Below, in pieces: positions 8,752 to 17,169 of a DNA stretch of 64,000 bases (positions are counted from its first letter, which is position 1; every line of letters begins with the position of its first letter). Made by a program: the position numbers and the translations under genes. Source of the DNA: a gamma proteobacterium symbiont of Stewartia floridana (GTDB lineage Bacteria; Pseudomonadota; Gammaproteobacteria; Chromatiales; Chromatiaceae); the NCBI GenBank assembly GCA_003676145.1, contig NAUB01000018.1, positions 1 to 64,000 of the forward strand, given 5' to 3'. Under the pieces are notes generated by a model. It did no database searches, was not told the DNA's origin, and worked only from the letters and a program-made list of their open reading frames with translations.

Positions 8752-9360
8752 TTGAATCAGGCAAATAAACCCTATGCCGAAGCCTGCGATGAGAACAAGG
8801 TGCCGATTCTGGATCAGCTGCTGCGTCTGTTCAGTGAGACACGCTCGGTCCTGGAGATCGGCAGTGGGACGGGTCAGCACGGGGTCTTTTTTGCAGCGGC
8901 AATGCCGGATCTGACCTGGCAGACCAGTGACCGGGAGGAGAATCATGAGGGCATCCAGGCCTGGTTGTCTGAAGCCGCACTGGATAATCTGTTATCCCCT
9001 TTAACGCTCGATGTGACTTCTGAATGGCCGAAGAGCCGCTACGACGCTGTATTCAGTGCCAATACCACCCATATCATGTCCTGGCCGGCTGTCATTGCCC
9101 TGTTTCAAGGGGTTGGCCGTGTGCTTCAGGCGGAAGGACGGTTTGTGCTGTATGGGCCATTCAACTACCAGGGTGCCTTCACCAGCGAAAGCAACAGTCG
9201 CTTCGATGAATGGCTGAAATCCAGGGATCCGTTGAGTGGCATCCGGGATTTTGACAATCTGAATGCTTTGGCTGCGGATCAGGGCCTGATCTTTGAAGAG
9301 GATATCGAGATGCCGGTGAACAACCGCATCCTGGTCTGGCGTAAACAGAGTGCCGTTTGA
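8752..9360 (+). CDS. DUF938 SAM-dependent methyltransferase-like protein
   Basis: About 202 residues with the opening NQANKPYAEACDENKVPIL typical of DUF938 proteins, then the SAM-binding motif VLEIGSGTGQHGVFFA. No substrate is established for the family. The start matters: a TTG at 8752 has GGAG six bases upstream (8742-8745), whereas the longer frame begins at a TTG at 8740 that overlaps this ribosome site. I therefore use 8752. It stands alone, with its own leader of about 180 bases. Confidence 0.85.
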   Translation: MNQANKPYAEACDENKVPILDQLLRLFSETRSVLEIGSGTGQHGVFFAAAMPDLTWQTSDREENHEGIQAWLSEAALDNLLSPLTLDVTSEWPKSRYDAVFSANTTHIMSWPAVIALFQGVGRVLQAEGRFVLYGPFNYQGAFTSESNSRFDEWLKSRDPLSGIRDFDNLNALAADQGLIFEEDIEMPVNNRILVWRKQSAV

Positions 9361-9370
9361 AGCGTACGAG

Positions 9371-9411
9371 GTTCAGTTAAGGTTCAGTTTGACTCTCTTA
9401 AGCTGTAGATA
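9371..9411 (+). promoter_or_regulatory. OmpR-family direct-repeat operator overlapping a promoter
   Basis: gttcagttaag at 9371-9381 is followed directly by gttcagttt at 9382-9390: two half-sites 11 bases apart, the spacing used by PmrA/PhoP/QseB-type regulators. A -35-like ttcagt (9383-9388) and a -10-like tagata (9406-9411) sit 17 bases apart, so the second half-site covers the -35. A likely regulator is encoded at 10488. Confidence 0.55.
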
Positions 9412-9462
9412 ACAACGGGTGAGCCACTCACCTGAATTATCTGTATCAGCCAGGAGAGCGTC

Positions 9463-9996
9463 ATGAAAAAAACATCACTGATTACCGGAATCCTCACGCT
9501 GGCCCTGTCGATGAGCGCCACCGCCGGGCCAAGGGATCGTTACCAGGACAGCGCCAAGGTCATCGATGTGGAGCCTGTCTACCGCACGGTGGAGATCACT
9601 CAACCGGAGCGTCACTGCTGGGATGAGGAAGTCACCCACTACCAGCCCAGAGGGCATGGTTACACCGGTACGGTTCTGGGTGGAATCATCGGTGGTGTGG
9701 TCGCCAACTCCGTCAGCCGTGGACGCGGTAGAGGCAAGGATGCGGCAACCCTGGCCGGAACCCTGCTGGGTGGTGCCATCGGCCACGACCTGAGTCACCA
9801 GAAGCGAGGAGGACACTATTCAACCTCCTATGAACGTCGCTGTGAAACCACTCATCAGAGCCACTATGAGGAGCAGCTGACCGGCTATGATGTGACCTAT
9901 CGCTATCGGGGTCGGGTCTTCACAACTTTTACCAAAGAGCACCCGGGAGAGCGGATTCCCGTGCGGGTCAGTGTCAGGCCGATTCATGACCACTGA
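9463..9996 (+). CDS. Exported glycine-zipper 2TM envelope protein
   Basis: 177 residues with a Sec signal peptide (MKKTSLITGILTLALSMSATA) and no lipobox cysteine. The centre holds a glycine zipper, GTVLGGIIGGVVAN followed after an Arg/Gly-rich stretch by LAGTLLGGAIGHDL, the pattern of the 17-kDa surface antigen/2TM family. The carboxy half is rich in Tyr, His and Arg and keeps one Cys pair (Cys in RRCETTH and in ERHCWDEE). Function is unknown; related proteins affect outer-membrane integrity. It is a single-gene unit behind a candidate two-component operator, and the spacer also holds a hairpin ggtgag/ctcacc near 9418-9432. Confidence 0.75.
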   Translation: MKKTSLITGILTLALSMSATAGPRDRYQDSAKVIDVEPVYRTVEITQPERHCWDEEVTHYQPRGHGYTGTVLGGIIGGVVANSVSRGRGRGKDAATLAGTLLGGAIGHDLSHQKRGGHYSTSYERRCETTHQSHYEEQLTGYDVTYRYRGRVFTTFTKEHPGERIPVRVSVRPIHDH

Positions 9997-10154
9997 TCCG
10001 AATTCGATTGTGCTGTGATTGTCTGACTGGAAAATCGCATTAAACTGACGAAACAGGTATAACAGATAGACCATCTGCGGTGAACCGGCAGAGCCCCGGC
10101 TCGTCGCAGGAGGGAACTGAACAGGTTTCATATCTACCATCGGGTTTTCATCCT

Positions 10155-10421
10155 ATGAGGAAAAGCAGATCACATCTTTGGCGTACCCTGCTGCTCGGCT
10201 TGCTGCTGATGACGCTCAACCCGGCATTCGCCGAGGTGAGTCTCAACAAGGCTGTAGAGCAGGCTAAAAAGCGTACCGGTGGTCAGGTGATTTCTGCGGA
10301 AACCCGTAACCAGGACGGTCAGAGAGTGCACAATATCCGCATTCTGACGCAGGACGGTAAGGTGCGTCGGTTACGAATCAATGCGAACAACCGGGGTGGA
10401 GGCAATGGTGGCAGACGTTGA
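10155..10421 (+). CDS. Small periplasmic PepSY-domain protein
   Basis: 88 residues: a signal peptide ending around NPAFAEV, then one PepSY-like unit (LNKAVEQAKKRTGGQVISAE ... VHNIRILTQDGKVRRLRIN) and a Gly/Arg/Asn-rich end. I start at the ATG at 10155, directly before a basic amino end and hydrophobic core; a GTG at 10080 would add 25 unlikely residues. PepSY proteins often sit beside PhoP/QseB-type regulators, as here, and may report periplasmic conditions to the sensor kinase. The kinase at 11146 is a plausible partner (inference). Confidence 0.75.
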   Translation: MRKSRSHLWRTLLLGLLLMTLNPAFAEVSLNKAVEQAKKRTGGQVISAETRNQDGQRVHNIRILTQDGKVRRLRINANNRGGGNGGRR

Positions 10422-10487
10422 TCGAGGGATGGTTTTGCCAAGCCTATCCGGTTTCATTCCGCTGAACTGACACTCGGAGGCATACAG

Positions 10488-11168
10488 ATGCGCGTTCTGT
10501 TGGTTGAAGATGAAGCGGAGATCCGCGAACCGCTTGCCGCCCGACTGGCTGAAACCGGCTACACCGTAGACAGTGCGGAAGATGGTGCAGAAGGCCTCTT
10601 CCTCGGACGGGAGTATGCCATCGATGTGGGCATCGTCGATATCGGTCTGCCGAAGATGTCCGGTATCGAGTTGATCCGTGAATTACGAAAACTCGATAAG
10701 CACTTTCCGATTCTGATCCTGACTGCCCGGGGCAACTGGCAGGATAAGGTGGAGGGCCTGGAAGCCGGAGCGGATGACTATCTGGTGAAACCCTTCCATG
10801 TGGAGGAGTTGCTGGCCAGACTGAATGCCCTGTTGAGACGCTCCGGTGGCTGGTCTCAGCCGGTATTGTCGGGCGGTCCGGTCTCCCTGGATACCCGCAC
10901 CCAGGCCGTCTCGATCAACGATCAGCCGGTGGAGCTGACCGCCTACGAATACAAGGTGCTTGAGTACATGATGCTGCATGCGGGGGAGGTGGTTTCGAAG
11001 ACCGACCTGACAGAGCACATCTATGAACAGGACTGGGACCGGGACAGTAATACCATCGAGGTTTTCGTCAGGCGTCTGCGCAAGAAACTCGACCCGGATG
11101 ACCGCTACAAACCGATTGAAACACTGCGCGGAAGAGGTTACCGGTTTGCCCTTGAGCGGAATATCTAA
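10488..11168 (+). CDS. OmpR-family response regulator, PhoP/PmrA/QseB-like
   Basis: 226 residues. The receiver domain has the acid pocket at Glu8/Asp9, phospho-acceptor Asp51 (VDIGLPKMSG) and the conserved Lys in VKPFH. The carboxy-terminal winged helix ends with VRRLRKKLD ... TLRGRGYRF, typical of DNA-binding OmpR proteins. It probably acts on the direct repeat at 9371. An ATG is preceded by a good ribosome site (cggagg). The downstream kinase gene starts inside its last codons, so the two are co-translated. I cannot tell whether the signal is divalent cation, antimicrobial peptide or something else. Confidence 0.9.
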   Translation: MRVLLVEDEAEIREPLAARLAETGYTVDSAEDGAEGLFLGREYAIDVGIVDIGLPKMSGIELIRELRKLDKHFPILILTARGNWQDKVEGLEAGADDYLVKPFHVEELLARLNALLRRSGGWSQPVLSGGPVSLDTRTQAVSINDQPVELTAYEYKVLEYMMLHAGEVVSKTDLTEHIYEQDWDRDSNTIEVFVRRLRKKLDPDDRYKPIETLRGRGYRFALERNI

Positions 11169-12501
11169 TCTCTCGATTCGACAACGTCTGCTGCTGGCGG
11201 CAAGCCTGGTGCTGGGCGCTTTCCTGGGTCTCACCGGTCTCTCTCTGGATAAGGCATTTCGTTCAGCCACCCAAGAGGCGCTCGAGGCGAGACTGTTAAG
11301 CAATGTCTATGCGCTGCTTGCGGCGGCGGAAGAGGGCAGTGAGGGTCAACTGACCATGCCCAAGGTGCTGACCGACCCCCGCTTCAATCGTCCCGAGTCC
11401 GGTCTCTATGCCCAGGTGATCCAATATCCGGAAGGTTACAACTGGCACTCCGGCTCCTCCCTTGGCCAGGCGTTGAGTTTTTCCCGTGACATCCCGCCCG
11501 GCGAGTCTGAGAGCGGACGATACCAATTGGCTGTCGGGGATGTGATGGGCTTCAACTTCGCGGTGGTGTGGGAAGACTTCAATGGTGAGGAGTTGAAGTA
11601 TGTGCTGTCGGTGGCCGAGGATCTGCAGCCGATCCAGGAGCAGATTGCCACCTATCGGGATAGCCTGTTTCTCTGGCTGGGCGGTGCGGCCCTGCTGCTG
11701 CTGTTGGTGCAGGGGTGGGTCCTGAGTTGGGGCCTGCGGCCGCTGCGTGAGGTGGAAGAGGCGCTCACGGAGATCGAGTCGGGGCGTTCGGAAAAACTCC
11801 AGGGGCGCTACCCGAAAGAGTTGCATCGACTCACTTCCAATATCAACTCCCTGATTCAACATGCTCAGGCAAGACAGCAACGCTACCGGGACAGTCTCGG
11901 GGATCTTGCCCACAGCCTGAAGACGCCCCTGGCGATCCTGCAGGGGGTTGCCGACCAGCCCGGCAGTCACACCGAACAGACCGTGCAGGAGCAGGTCGAG
12001 CGGATGAACCAGATCGTCAGTCATCAACTGCAGCGTGCCGCCGCGTCAGGACGGCATCTGCTGACCCAGAGCCTGGAGATCGGGCCTCTGCTGGAGAGAC
12101 TGGTCAAATCCCTCGACAAGGTCTATCTGGAGAAGGGGATCGAGTGGCAGACATCGGTTGCCCCGGAGAGCCGCTTTTTCGGTGAAGAGGGGGATCTGAT
12201 GGAGCTGCTTGGCAACCTGATGGAGAACGCCTGTAAATATGGCCGCAACCGGATCCGGGTGAAAGTGAGTGCTGATCCCTTTTTGTCCATTCTCATTGAA
12301 GACGACGGGGAGGGGATTCCCCAGCACCTTCAGCAGAGTGTCTTTCAACGGGGCAATCGTGCCGACACCAGACAGCCCGGACAGGGCATCGGTTTGGCAG
12401 TGGCCCTGGATATCGCTCAGGCTTACGCAGGGGAGATCAAGCTTGGTCAATCCAGCGAGCTGGGCGGGGCTGCGGTGGAGATCCGCTTCCCGGAAAGCTA
12501 G
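11146..12501 (+). CDS. Sensor histidine kinase, PhoQ/QseC-like
   Basis: About 451 residues: membrane segment near the amino end (LLLAASLVLGAFLGL), a periplasmic sensor loop, a second membrane segment (LFLWLGGAALLLLLVQGWVL), HAMP, dimerisation box with His256 (DLAHSLKTPLA), N-box LLGNLMENACKYG and G-boxes DDGEGIP and QGIGLAVA. I start at the TTG at 11146 because GAGG lies eight bases upstream (11134-11137); a TTG at 11152 is possible. The gene overlaps the response regulator by 23 bases. The periplasmic loop is moderately acidic, compatible with cation sensing, but this is only suggestive. Confidence 0.88.
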   Translation: MPLSGISNLSIRQRLLLAASLVLGAFLGLTGLSLDKAFRSATQEALEARLLSNVYALLAAAEEGSEGQLTMPKVLTDPRFNRPESGLYAQVIQYPEGYNWHSGSSLGQALSFSRDIPPGESESGRYQLAVGDVMGFNFAVVWEDFNGEELKYVLSVAEDLQPIQEQIATYRDSLFLWLGGAALLLLLVQGWVLSWGLRPLREVEEALTEIESGRSEKLQGRYPKELHRLTSNINSLIQHAQARQQRYRDSLGDLAHSLKTPLAILQGVADQPGSHTEQTVQEQVERMNQIVSHQLQRAAASGRHLLTQSLEIGPLLERLVKSLDKVYLEKGIEWQTSVAPESRFFGEEGDLMELLGNLMENACKYGRNRIRVKVSADPFLSILIEDDGEGIPQHLQQSVFQRGNRADTRQPGQGIGLAVALDIAQAYAGEIKLGQSSELGGAAVEIRFPES

Positions 12502-12545
12502 TGGGTCCGGCTGATCGTTACACTATTTACCGGGTGGCCCACTAG
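12498..12545. terminator. Inverted repeat between convergent kinase gene and rsgA
   Basis: ctagtggg at 12498-12505 pairs with cccactag at 12538-12545, starting at the kinase stop codon and ending just before the rsgA stop. The right arm, cgggtggcccactag (12531-12545), recurs exactly at 42536-42550, also at a convergent gene junction. No T-run follows, so this is a possible bidirectional end structure or repeat rather than a classic terminator. Confidence 0.4.
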
Positions 12546-12551
12546 CGCCTG

Positions 12552-13544
12552 TCACGCCTTGCTCAAGCGGAGAAAGTTCTCCAGTCGCAGGCGGTCTATC
12601 TCGCCCCGTTCCACCGCCGCCCGGATGGCGCAATCCGGTTCATGGCCATGGGTACAGTTGTGAAAACGGCACTGACCGATATAGGGGCGGAATTCGGCAA
12701 AACCCTGCTCCAGCTCTTCACGACTGAGATCGGTAAGCCGGAAACTGCGGACACCGGGAGAGTCGATCAGTTTGCCCCCCTGTGGCAGGTTGTAGCAGGT
12801 TGCCGCCGATGTGGTGTGGCGGCCCAGTCCGGTGGCCTCTGAGAGCCTGCCGGTTTCAATGTCATGATCCGGCAGCAGGGCGTTGATGAGAGAGGACTTG
12901 CCCACTCCCGACTGTCCCAGCAGAATGCTGGTTTCATGCTTCAAATGGTCGATCAATGTATCCAGTCCATGCTCACGCTTTGCACTGATGTTGATGATCG
13001 GATATCCGATCCTGGCATAGATTTCAAACTGGTCGATGAAAGCTGATTCCGTCTCCTCGGTCAGCAGATCGATCTTATTGATCGCAATCAGTGGTGGGAT
13101 CTTGATGGTTTCAGCGGTTACCAGGTATTGATCGAGAAGATAACCGCTGGGTTCCGGTTTGGGTGCCAGCACGATTACCAGTTGACTGATATTGGCGGCC
13201 AGAGGTTTTTGTCGACCGCTGTAATCCGGACGGCTGAGCACACTCTCACGTGGCTGCAGTGCGGTGACCACCCCGCTGTGTTCATCCACCTGTTGCCAGA
13301 TGACCCGGTCGCCACACACCGGATGGCCGATGTTCTGACGGGTCTGGCAGCGGTAGATGCTGCCCGAACCATCATCGATACCCAGCGTTGCGCCGTGGCG
13401 TATGATCACCACACCCTCTTGTTCAGGTTGCTCGGCAGCACTGCTCAGGGCCTGGTTTGCCCGCTGATCCAGACGTTGACGGCGTTTATCCTGAATGGCC
13501 TTGATACGGTTTCTCTGCTGGTTTGTCAGGCGCCGTTTAGCCAT
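12552..13544 (-). CDS. rsgA: Ribosome small-subunit-dependent GTPase A
   Basis: A 330-residue circularly permuted GTPase that helps mature the 30S subunit. The order is diagnostic: amino-terminal OB fold, then G4 (INKIDLL), then the P-loop GQSGVGKSSLINAL, then G3 DSPGVRSF, and a carboxy-terminal zinc knuckle with CRFHNCTHGHEPDC. The basic amino end (KRRLTNQQRNRIKAIQDKRRQR) is also usual. It converges with the sensor-kinase gene. Confidence 0.96.
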   Translation of the reverse strand: MAKRRLTNQQRNRIKAIQDKRRQRLDQRANQALSSAAEQPEQEGVVIIRHGATLGIDDGSGSIYRCQTRQNIGHPVCGDRVIWQQVDEHSGVVTALQPRESVLSRPDYSGRQKPLAANISQLVIVLAPKPEPSGYLLDQYLVTAETIKIPPLIAINKIDLLTEETESAFIDQFEIYARIGYPIINISAKREHGLDTLIDHLKHETSILLGQSGVGKSSLINALLPDHDIETGRLSEATGLGRHTTSAATCYNLPQGGKLIDSPGVRSFRLTDLSREELEQGFAEFRPYIGQCRFHNCTHGHEPDCAIRAAVERGEIDRLRLENFLRLSKA

Positions 13545-13634
13545 GCAGAGGTGATCCTAAGCCGGACTTCGCCAGCTCACCTGATTCGCACAAGCTTTTG
13601 ATCTGTTCAGCGATGGAGAGCGTCTCACCAGAGC

Positions 13635-13922
13635 CTAAGGTTTGGGATCGAATTTGTAGTATTCCAGATTGAGATAGGTTGCGGTGCTGTCGATCTGATC
13701 ATCGAACCAGGTGAGGCCAAGGTTCTGCTCGCAAAAACGTACTTGCTTGTGCAGACCATCGAGACTTTTCACGCGGCGGTTAGGTCGGGTATAGAGTTCA
13801 CTGCCGTGACATTTCAGGCAGTGCTCTTGATTCAACTGTTTACCCAGTTCCAGATCCGCTGCCGTCAGGTTTGAGGTGGCAGGAATCAGTAATGAGGTTG
13901 CAGCTATCAATATCTTTTTCAT
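13635..13922 (-). CDS. Small monoheme cytochrome c without a Met ligand
   Basis: 95 residues: a signal peptide ending near NLTAAD, then one haem attachment motif C35-L-K-C38-H39. The mature protein has no methionine, so the usual His/Met ligation is impossible; His58 (SLDGLHKQ) is the obvious candidate for a second axial ligand, or the haem is high-spin. An additional Cys64 is present. The segment [14 protein letters not shown] and the ending WFDDQ...YLNLEYYKF resemble a family of 8-10 kDa cytochromes common in sulfur-metabolising proteobacteria. It lies 13 bases downstream of the M48 protease gene on the same strand, so the two may be cotranscribed. Its redox partner is unknown. Confidence 0.85.
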   Translation of the reverse strand: MKKILIAATSLLIPATSNLTAADLELGKQLNQEHCLKCHGSELYTRPNRRVKSLDGLHKQVRFCEQNLGLTWFDDQIDSTATYLNLEYYKFDPKP

Positions 13923-13935
13923 CTACTCGCTCCGT

Positions 13936-15183
13936 CTATTGGGTAATCTGCTTGGAGATGTGGGCAATTCGCACCGGTGCCGGTGGGTGACTGTCATGGA
14001 AAAATGAATAGAGTGGATCCGGTGTCAGTGTGCTTGCATTGTCCTGATAGAGTTTGACAAGCGCCTGGATCAGAAACTCCCCGCTACTCTGGCTGACTGC
14101 ATAATCATCCGCCTCAAACTCGTGGCGTCGGGAGAGAAAGCTGCCCAGAGGGGTGAAAAATATGGTGAACACAGGGATTGTCAGAACAAACAACAGCAGT
14201 GCCGCGGCATTGGAGGGTTCAGATATACCCAAACCGTTATAGAACCAGAGCTGCTGGGAGAGCCAGCCAAGCAGCGCCATCGCACCAAGTGAGAGCAGGG
14301 CCATCACCAGCATCTGTTTGTGGATATGTTTGTAGTGAAAGTGGCCCAGTTCGTGAGCCAGAACCGCTTCCACCTCATCCGCGTTCAGGGCCTCCAGCAA
14401 GGTATCGAAAAAGACGATGCGTTTGGTTTTGCCAAAGCCGGTGAAGTAGGCGTTGCCATGGGCAGAGCGTTTGGAGCCGTCCATGACGAAGATCCCGTCA
14501 CTGGTGAATCCGCAACGTTGCAGCAAACTACCGATTCGCTCACGCATCTCCCCTTCGGAGAGTGGGGTGAATTTGTTGAACAGTGGTGCAATGAAACGGG
14601 GATAGGCCCATGAGATGGTCAGGGTGAAGCTGAGCCATACCAGCCATGCGGCAAGCCACCAGTATTCACCGGCACTGGCCATTAATTTGAGTATCACCCA
14701 CAACAGCGGTAACCCCAGCAGGATCGACAGCAGCAGTCCGATCAGTCGGTCCTTGATATATTGCTGCGGGGTATTGCGGTTGAATCCGAACAGGGCTTCC
14801 AGACGAAAGGTCCGATAGAGATCGAACGGCAGATCCAGCAGAGAGCCGATAAAGAAAAAAGAGAAAATGAACACAATCCCCGTGGTTAATGGTCCCCATT
14901 GCATCCCGTTCCAGTACTGAATCAGCAGCTCCAGGCCACCACCCAGGGTCCAGAACAGCAACAGAGCCACCCCGATCAGAGCCTCGATAAAGGCCAGCTT
15001 GCCCTTCGCCTGGGTGTAGTCGGCGGCTTTCTGGTGGTCCTCGAGGGGCACCCGGTCCTTGAAGGCAGCGGGTACCTGGCTTCGGTGTTGTGTGACATGC
15101 TGCAGATGCCGATAGAGTAACCACAGCTGTAACAGGGTGCCGAGAATCAAAAACAGTAAGAACAGTTGTGTGAAGAGTGCCAT
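13936..15183 (-). CDS. M48 family zinc metallopeptidase, Ste24/CAAX protease-like
   Basis: A 415-residue inner-membrane protease. The zinc site is HELGH at 277-281, with the third ligand in the downstream EFEADDYA motif. Several hydrophobic segments precede the catalytic domain and two follow HELGH, the Ste24 arrangement rather than the shorter HtpX. The segment FNRNTPQQYIKDRLIG is characteristic of this group. Bacteria lack farnesylated CAAX proteins, so its substrates are probably membrane or misfolded proteins. It is the first gene of a minus-strand pair with the small cytochrome. Confidence 0.92.
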   Translation of the reverse strand: MALFTQLFLLFLILGTLLQLWLLYRHLQHVTQHRSQVPAAFKDRVPLEDHQKAADYTQAKGKLAFIEALIGVALLLFWTLGGGLELLIQYWNGMQWGPLTTGIVFIFSFFFIGSLLDLPFDLYRTFRLEALFGFNRNTPQQYIKDRLIGLLLSILLGLPLLWVILKLMASAGEYWWLAAWLVWLSFTLTISWAYPRFIAPLFNKFTPLSEGEMRERIGSLLQRCGFTSDGIFVMDGSKRSAHGNAYFTGFGKTKRIVFFDTLLEALNADEVEAVLAHELGHFHYKHIHKQMLVMALLSLGAMALLGWLSQQLWFYNGLGISEPSNAAALLLFVLTIPVFTIFFTPLGSFLSRRHEFEADDYAVSQSSGEFLIQALVKLYQDNASTLTPDPLYSFFHDSHPPAPVRIAHISKQITQ

Positions 15184-15484
15184 CAGTGGTTAATCAAAAC
15201 TCCTGGGATTTGGGGACGCGATCGATCCGGCGACCAATTATGTCGTGTTGAGCCCTGGTATACCAGCCAACATAGCGGCATCCGTTTCCATTTTCGATCA
15301 TTTACTGGCTACTCCATACTTACTTTTATGGAGGTTTTTTGCCGAGGATTGGTTATGGTTTTGACAGGGGTTGCAGAGCAAAGGTTCGGCTGCAACTGCC
15401 TTATGGATGAATAGCCATACAGTCTTTGACGGCTTCCTGTTAGAATTTCGCCGCGTAGCGGTTCCGTAACAGAAGGATAACAAG
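15184..15484. other. Divergent promoter region between M48 protease and orn
   Basis: 301 bases without a gene. A perfect -35 hexamer TTGACA occurs at 15361-15366, and a 7-bp inverted repeat gttgcag/ctgcaac lies just after it at 15370-15396, where it could act as an operator. I find no good -10 at 17 bases, so this promoter is only a candidate. A TAGAAT at 15441-15446 may serve orn. Confidence 0.35.
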
Positions 15485-16033
15485 ATGCCTGTTGATGCCT
15501 CCAATCTGATTTGGATCGACCTGGAAATGACCGGGTTGGACACCCAGCAAGACGAAATCATTGAGATTGCGACCATCGTCACCGATGTCAATCTGAACAT
15601 TCTTGCTGAAGGGCCGGTGATCGCCGTCCATCAATCCCAGGTCGTTCTCGATGGTATGGATGAGTGGAATCAGCGCCAGCATGGAGGTTCCGGATTGCTG
15701 GAACGGGTCAAGCAGAGCCAATACAGTGAGGCTGAGGCGCAGGCTGAGACGATCCGCTTTCTGCAGCAATACGTACCTGCCGGGGCATCCCCAATGTGCG
15801 GCAACAGCATCTGTCAGGACCGGCGTTTTCTGGCCAGGACGATGCCCGAACTGGAAGCCTACTTCCACTATCGGAATCTGGACGTCAGCACTTTGAAAGA
15901 GCTGATGAACCGCTGGGCGCCATCATTGGGTGAGGGGTTTACCAAACAGGGTAAGCATCTGGCTCTGGACGACATCAAGGATTCGATTGCCGAGCTACAC
16001 TTCTATCGCAACCACTTCCTCAGGCTCCCCTAG
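15485..16033 (+). CDS. orn: Oligoribonuclease
   Basis: A 182-residue 3'-5' exonuclease that degrades short RNA oligomers, including pGpG left from c-di-GMP breakdown, which links it to the GGDEF and PilZ genes in this window. DEDD motifs are visible: [11 protein letters not shown], then [16 protein letters not shown], and [14 protein letters not shown]. Length and order match the family. It begins the long conserved gene cluster that runs to purA. Confidence 0.97.
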   Translation: MPVDASNLIWIDLEMTGLDTQQDEIIEIATIVTDVNLNILAEGPVIAVHQSQVVLDGMDEWNQRQHGGSGLLERVKQSQYSEAEAQAETIRFLQQYVPAGASPMCGNSICQDRRFLARTMPELEAYFHYRNLDVSTLKELMNRWAPSLGEGFTKQGKHLALDDIKDSIAELHFYRNHFLRLP

Positions 16034-16042
16034 GGGCAATTA

Positions 16043-16063
16043 GGGCCTGTTAACACTAATCCA
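16043..16063 (+). repeat. Dispersed module, partial copy (21 bp)
   Basis: The sequence ggcctgttaacactaatcca, preceded by one more g, is identical to the start of the module at 39730 and one base different from the reverse complement of 230-250. It lies in the 29-base gap between orn and the VanZ-like gene and includes the first base of that gene's ATG, so it replaces any usual ribosome-binding region. Confidence 0.65.
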
Positions 16064-17169
16064 TGCTTGAAGGTTCAGGGAAGCACCCTCAAAGTCTATC
16101 GGTTCACTATCTGATCGCCACCTCACTGGTACTTCTGAGCACGCTGTTTTTTGCCTCAGTCGATGCCTATGTGGTTGATGGTGAGCCGTTGTTGCTCAAT
16201 GCGGATTTTTCCCATCATCTGGCTGGCTGGCAGGTCAGTGGCGATCGGGATCTGGTGCAGGTGGCCGATGGCACTGTGGAGATTCGCCACGATGCTCTTT
16301 CCCAGTCCAATACGCTCTCCCAATGTTGGGACCGTGTAGCGTTTCCGGATCGGATAGTGCTCGGCATCACAGCTTCAACCAGCGATTTGGTCCTCGGAGT
16401 AAAGCCCTGGCACCTGGCCCGGGCCGGGTTGATCGGTGAGCTAGCCGATGGCACAAAGGACTACCGCTTGACCAGGAGGTTGCTGTCGCTCAAACAAGAT
16501 GCCGACTGGAGATCCTATCGGACAGGCATTGAAATCGATCAGTCGCTCGATCGGATCTGCCTGTCAATCGGCTTGCTTGGCTCAAAAGGCAGCTTCCGCT
16601 TCAAAGATCCGCAGCTCTATCCGGCCGCGATCCCGCCCAGCTACAGCCTGATCAAAAATCTGTTATTGGCCGTCTGGGCTGCTTTTGGAGTCGTCTGGCT
16701 TATGCAACTGGTCAAACACTATCGGCAGAGAACCCAGATGGGTTTTATTCTGGCCATGCTGATGGCGATTTCCGTCGGTATTCTGATGCCGGTCGAACTG
16801 AAATCGGAGCTGGAAAACTGGCTATCACTCTATCTTCCCGAGTTCACCACGAAGCAGTTACTCAATACGCTGGGAGTACCCTATCAGCTACCGGCGGATA
16901 TTCTTCCGCAACGCTGGGACGTATCCAAATTCGGCCACCTGCTGGGGTTCTTTCTGCTGAGTCTGATTCTGTTTTCTGAAAAGGAGAAGACGGTTTGGAT
17001 GCTATTGCCGGGTCTGGTGATTGCCGCGGTGGTGACAGAAATCATGCAGCACTATGTGCCTGGCAGAGCGCCCCGATTGAGTGATGTGATGGTCGATCTG
17101 ATCGGTATCGTTGCAGGTTGGTGGCTGATCAGAGGCTATTTCAAGCTGCGTCAAGCTGTCGTCGGCTGA
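16063..17169 (+). CDS. VanZ-like membrane protein with an amino-terminal extracytoplasmic domain
   Basis: 368 residues: a membrane segment near 25-40 (LIATSLVLLSTLFFASVDAY), about 150 extracytoplasmic residues resembling a carbohydrate-binding jelly roll (LLNADFSHHLAGWQVSGD, ending in GSKGSFRFKDPQLY), then four or five membrane segments. The carboxy part has the VanZ signature: HLLGFFLLSLIL, EIMQHYVPGRAPRLSDVMVDLIG. VanZ proteins confer low-level teicoplanin resistance in enterococci; the role of gammaproteobacterial versions is unknown. The ATG at 16063 has no ribosome site because a repeat occupies the leader. Its end overlaps the convergent queG by 19 bases. Confidence 0.75.
   Translation: MLEGSGKHPQSLSVHYLIATSLVLLSTLFFASVDAYVVDGEPLLLNADFSHHLAGWQVSGDRDLVQVADGTVEIRHDALSQSNTLSQCWDRVAFPDRIVLGITASTSDLVLGVKPWHLARAGLIGELADGTKDYRLTRRLLSLKQDADWRSYRTGIEIDQSLDRICLSIGLLGSKGSFRFKDPQLYPAAIPPSYSLIKNLLLAVWAAFGVVWLMQLVKHYRQRTQMGFILAMLMAISVGILMPVELKSELENWLSLYLPEFTTKQLLNTLGVPYQLPADILPQRWDVSKFGHLLGFFLLSLILFSEKEKTVWMLLPGLVIAAVVTEIMQHYVPGRAPRLSDVMVDLIGIVAGWWLIRGYFKLRQAVVG

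Noticed and set aside
12498-12545. Classic Rho-independent terminator between the kinase gene and rsgA
   Set aside because: The stem is short with a large loop and no T-run on either strand, so it is listed only as a weak end structure or repeat.
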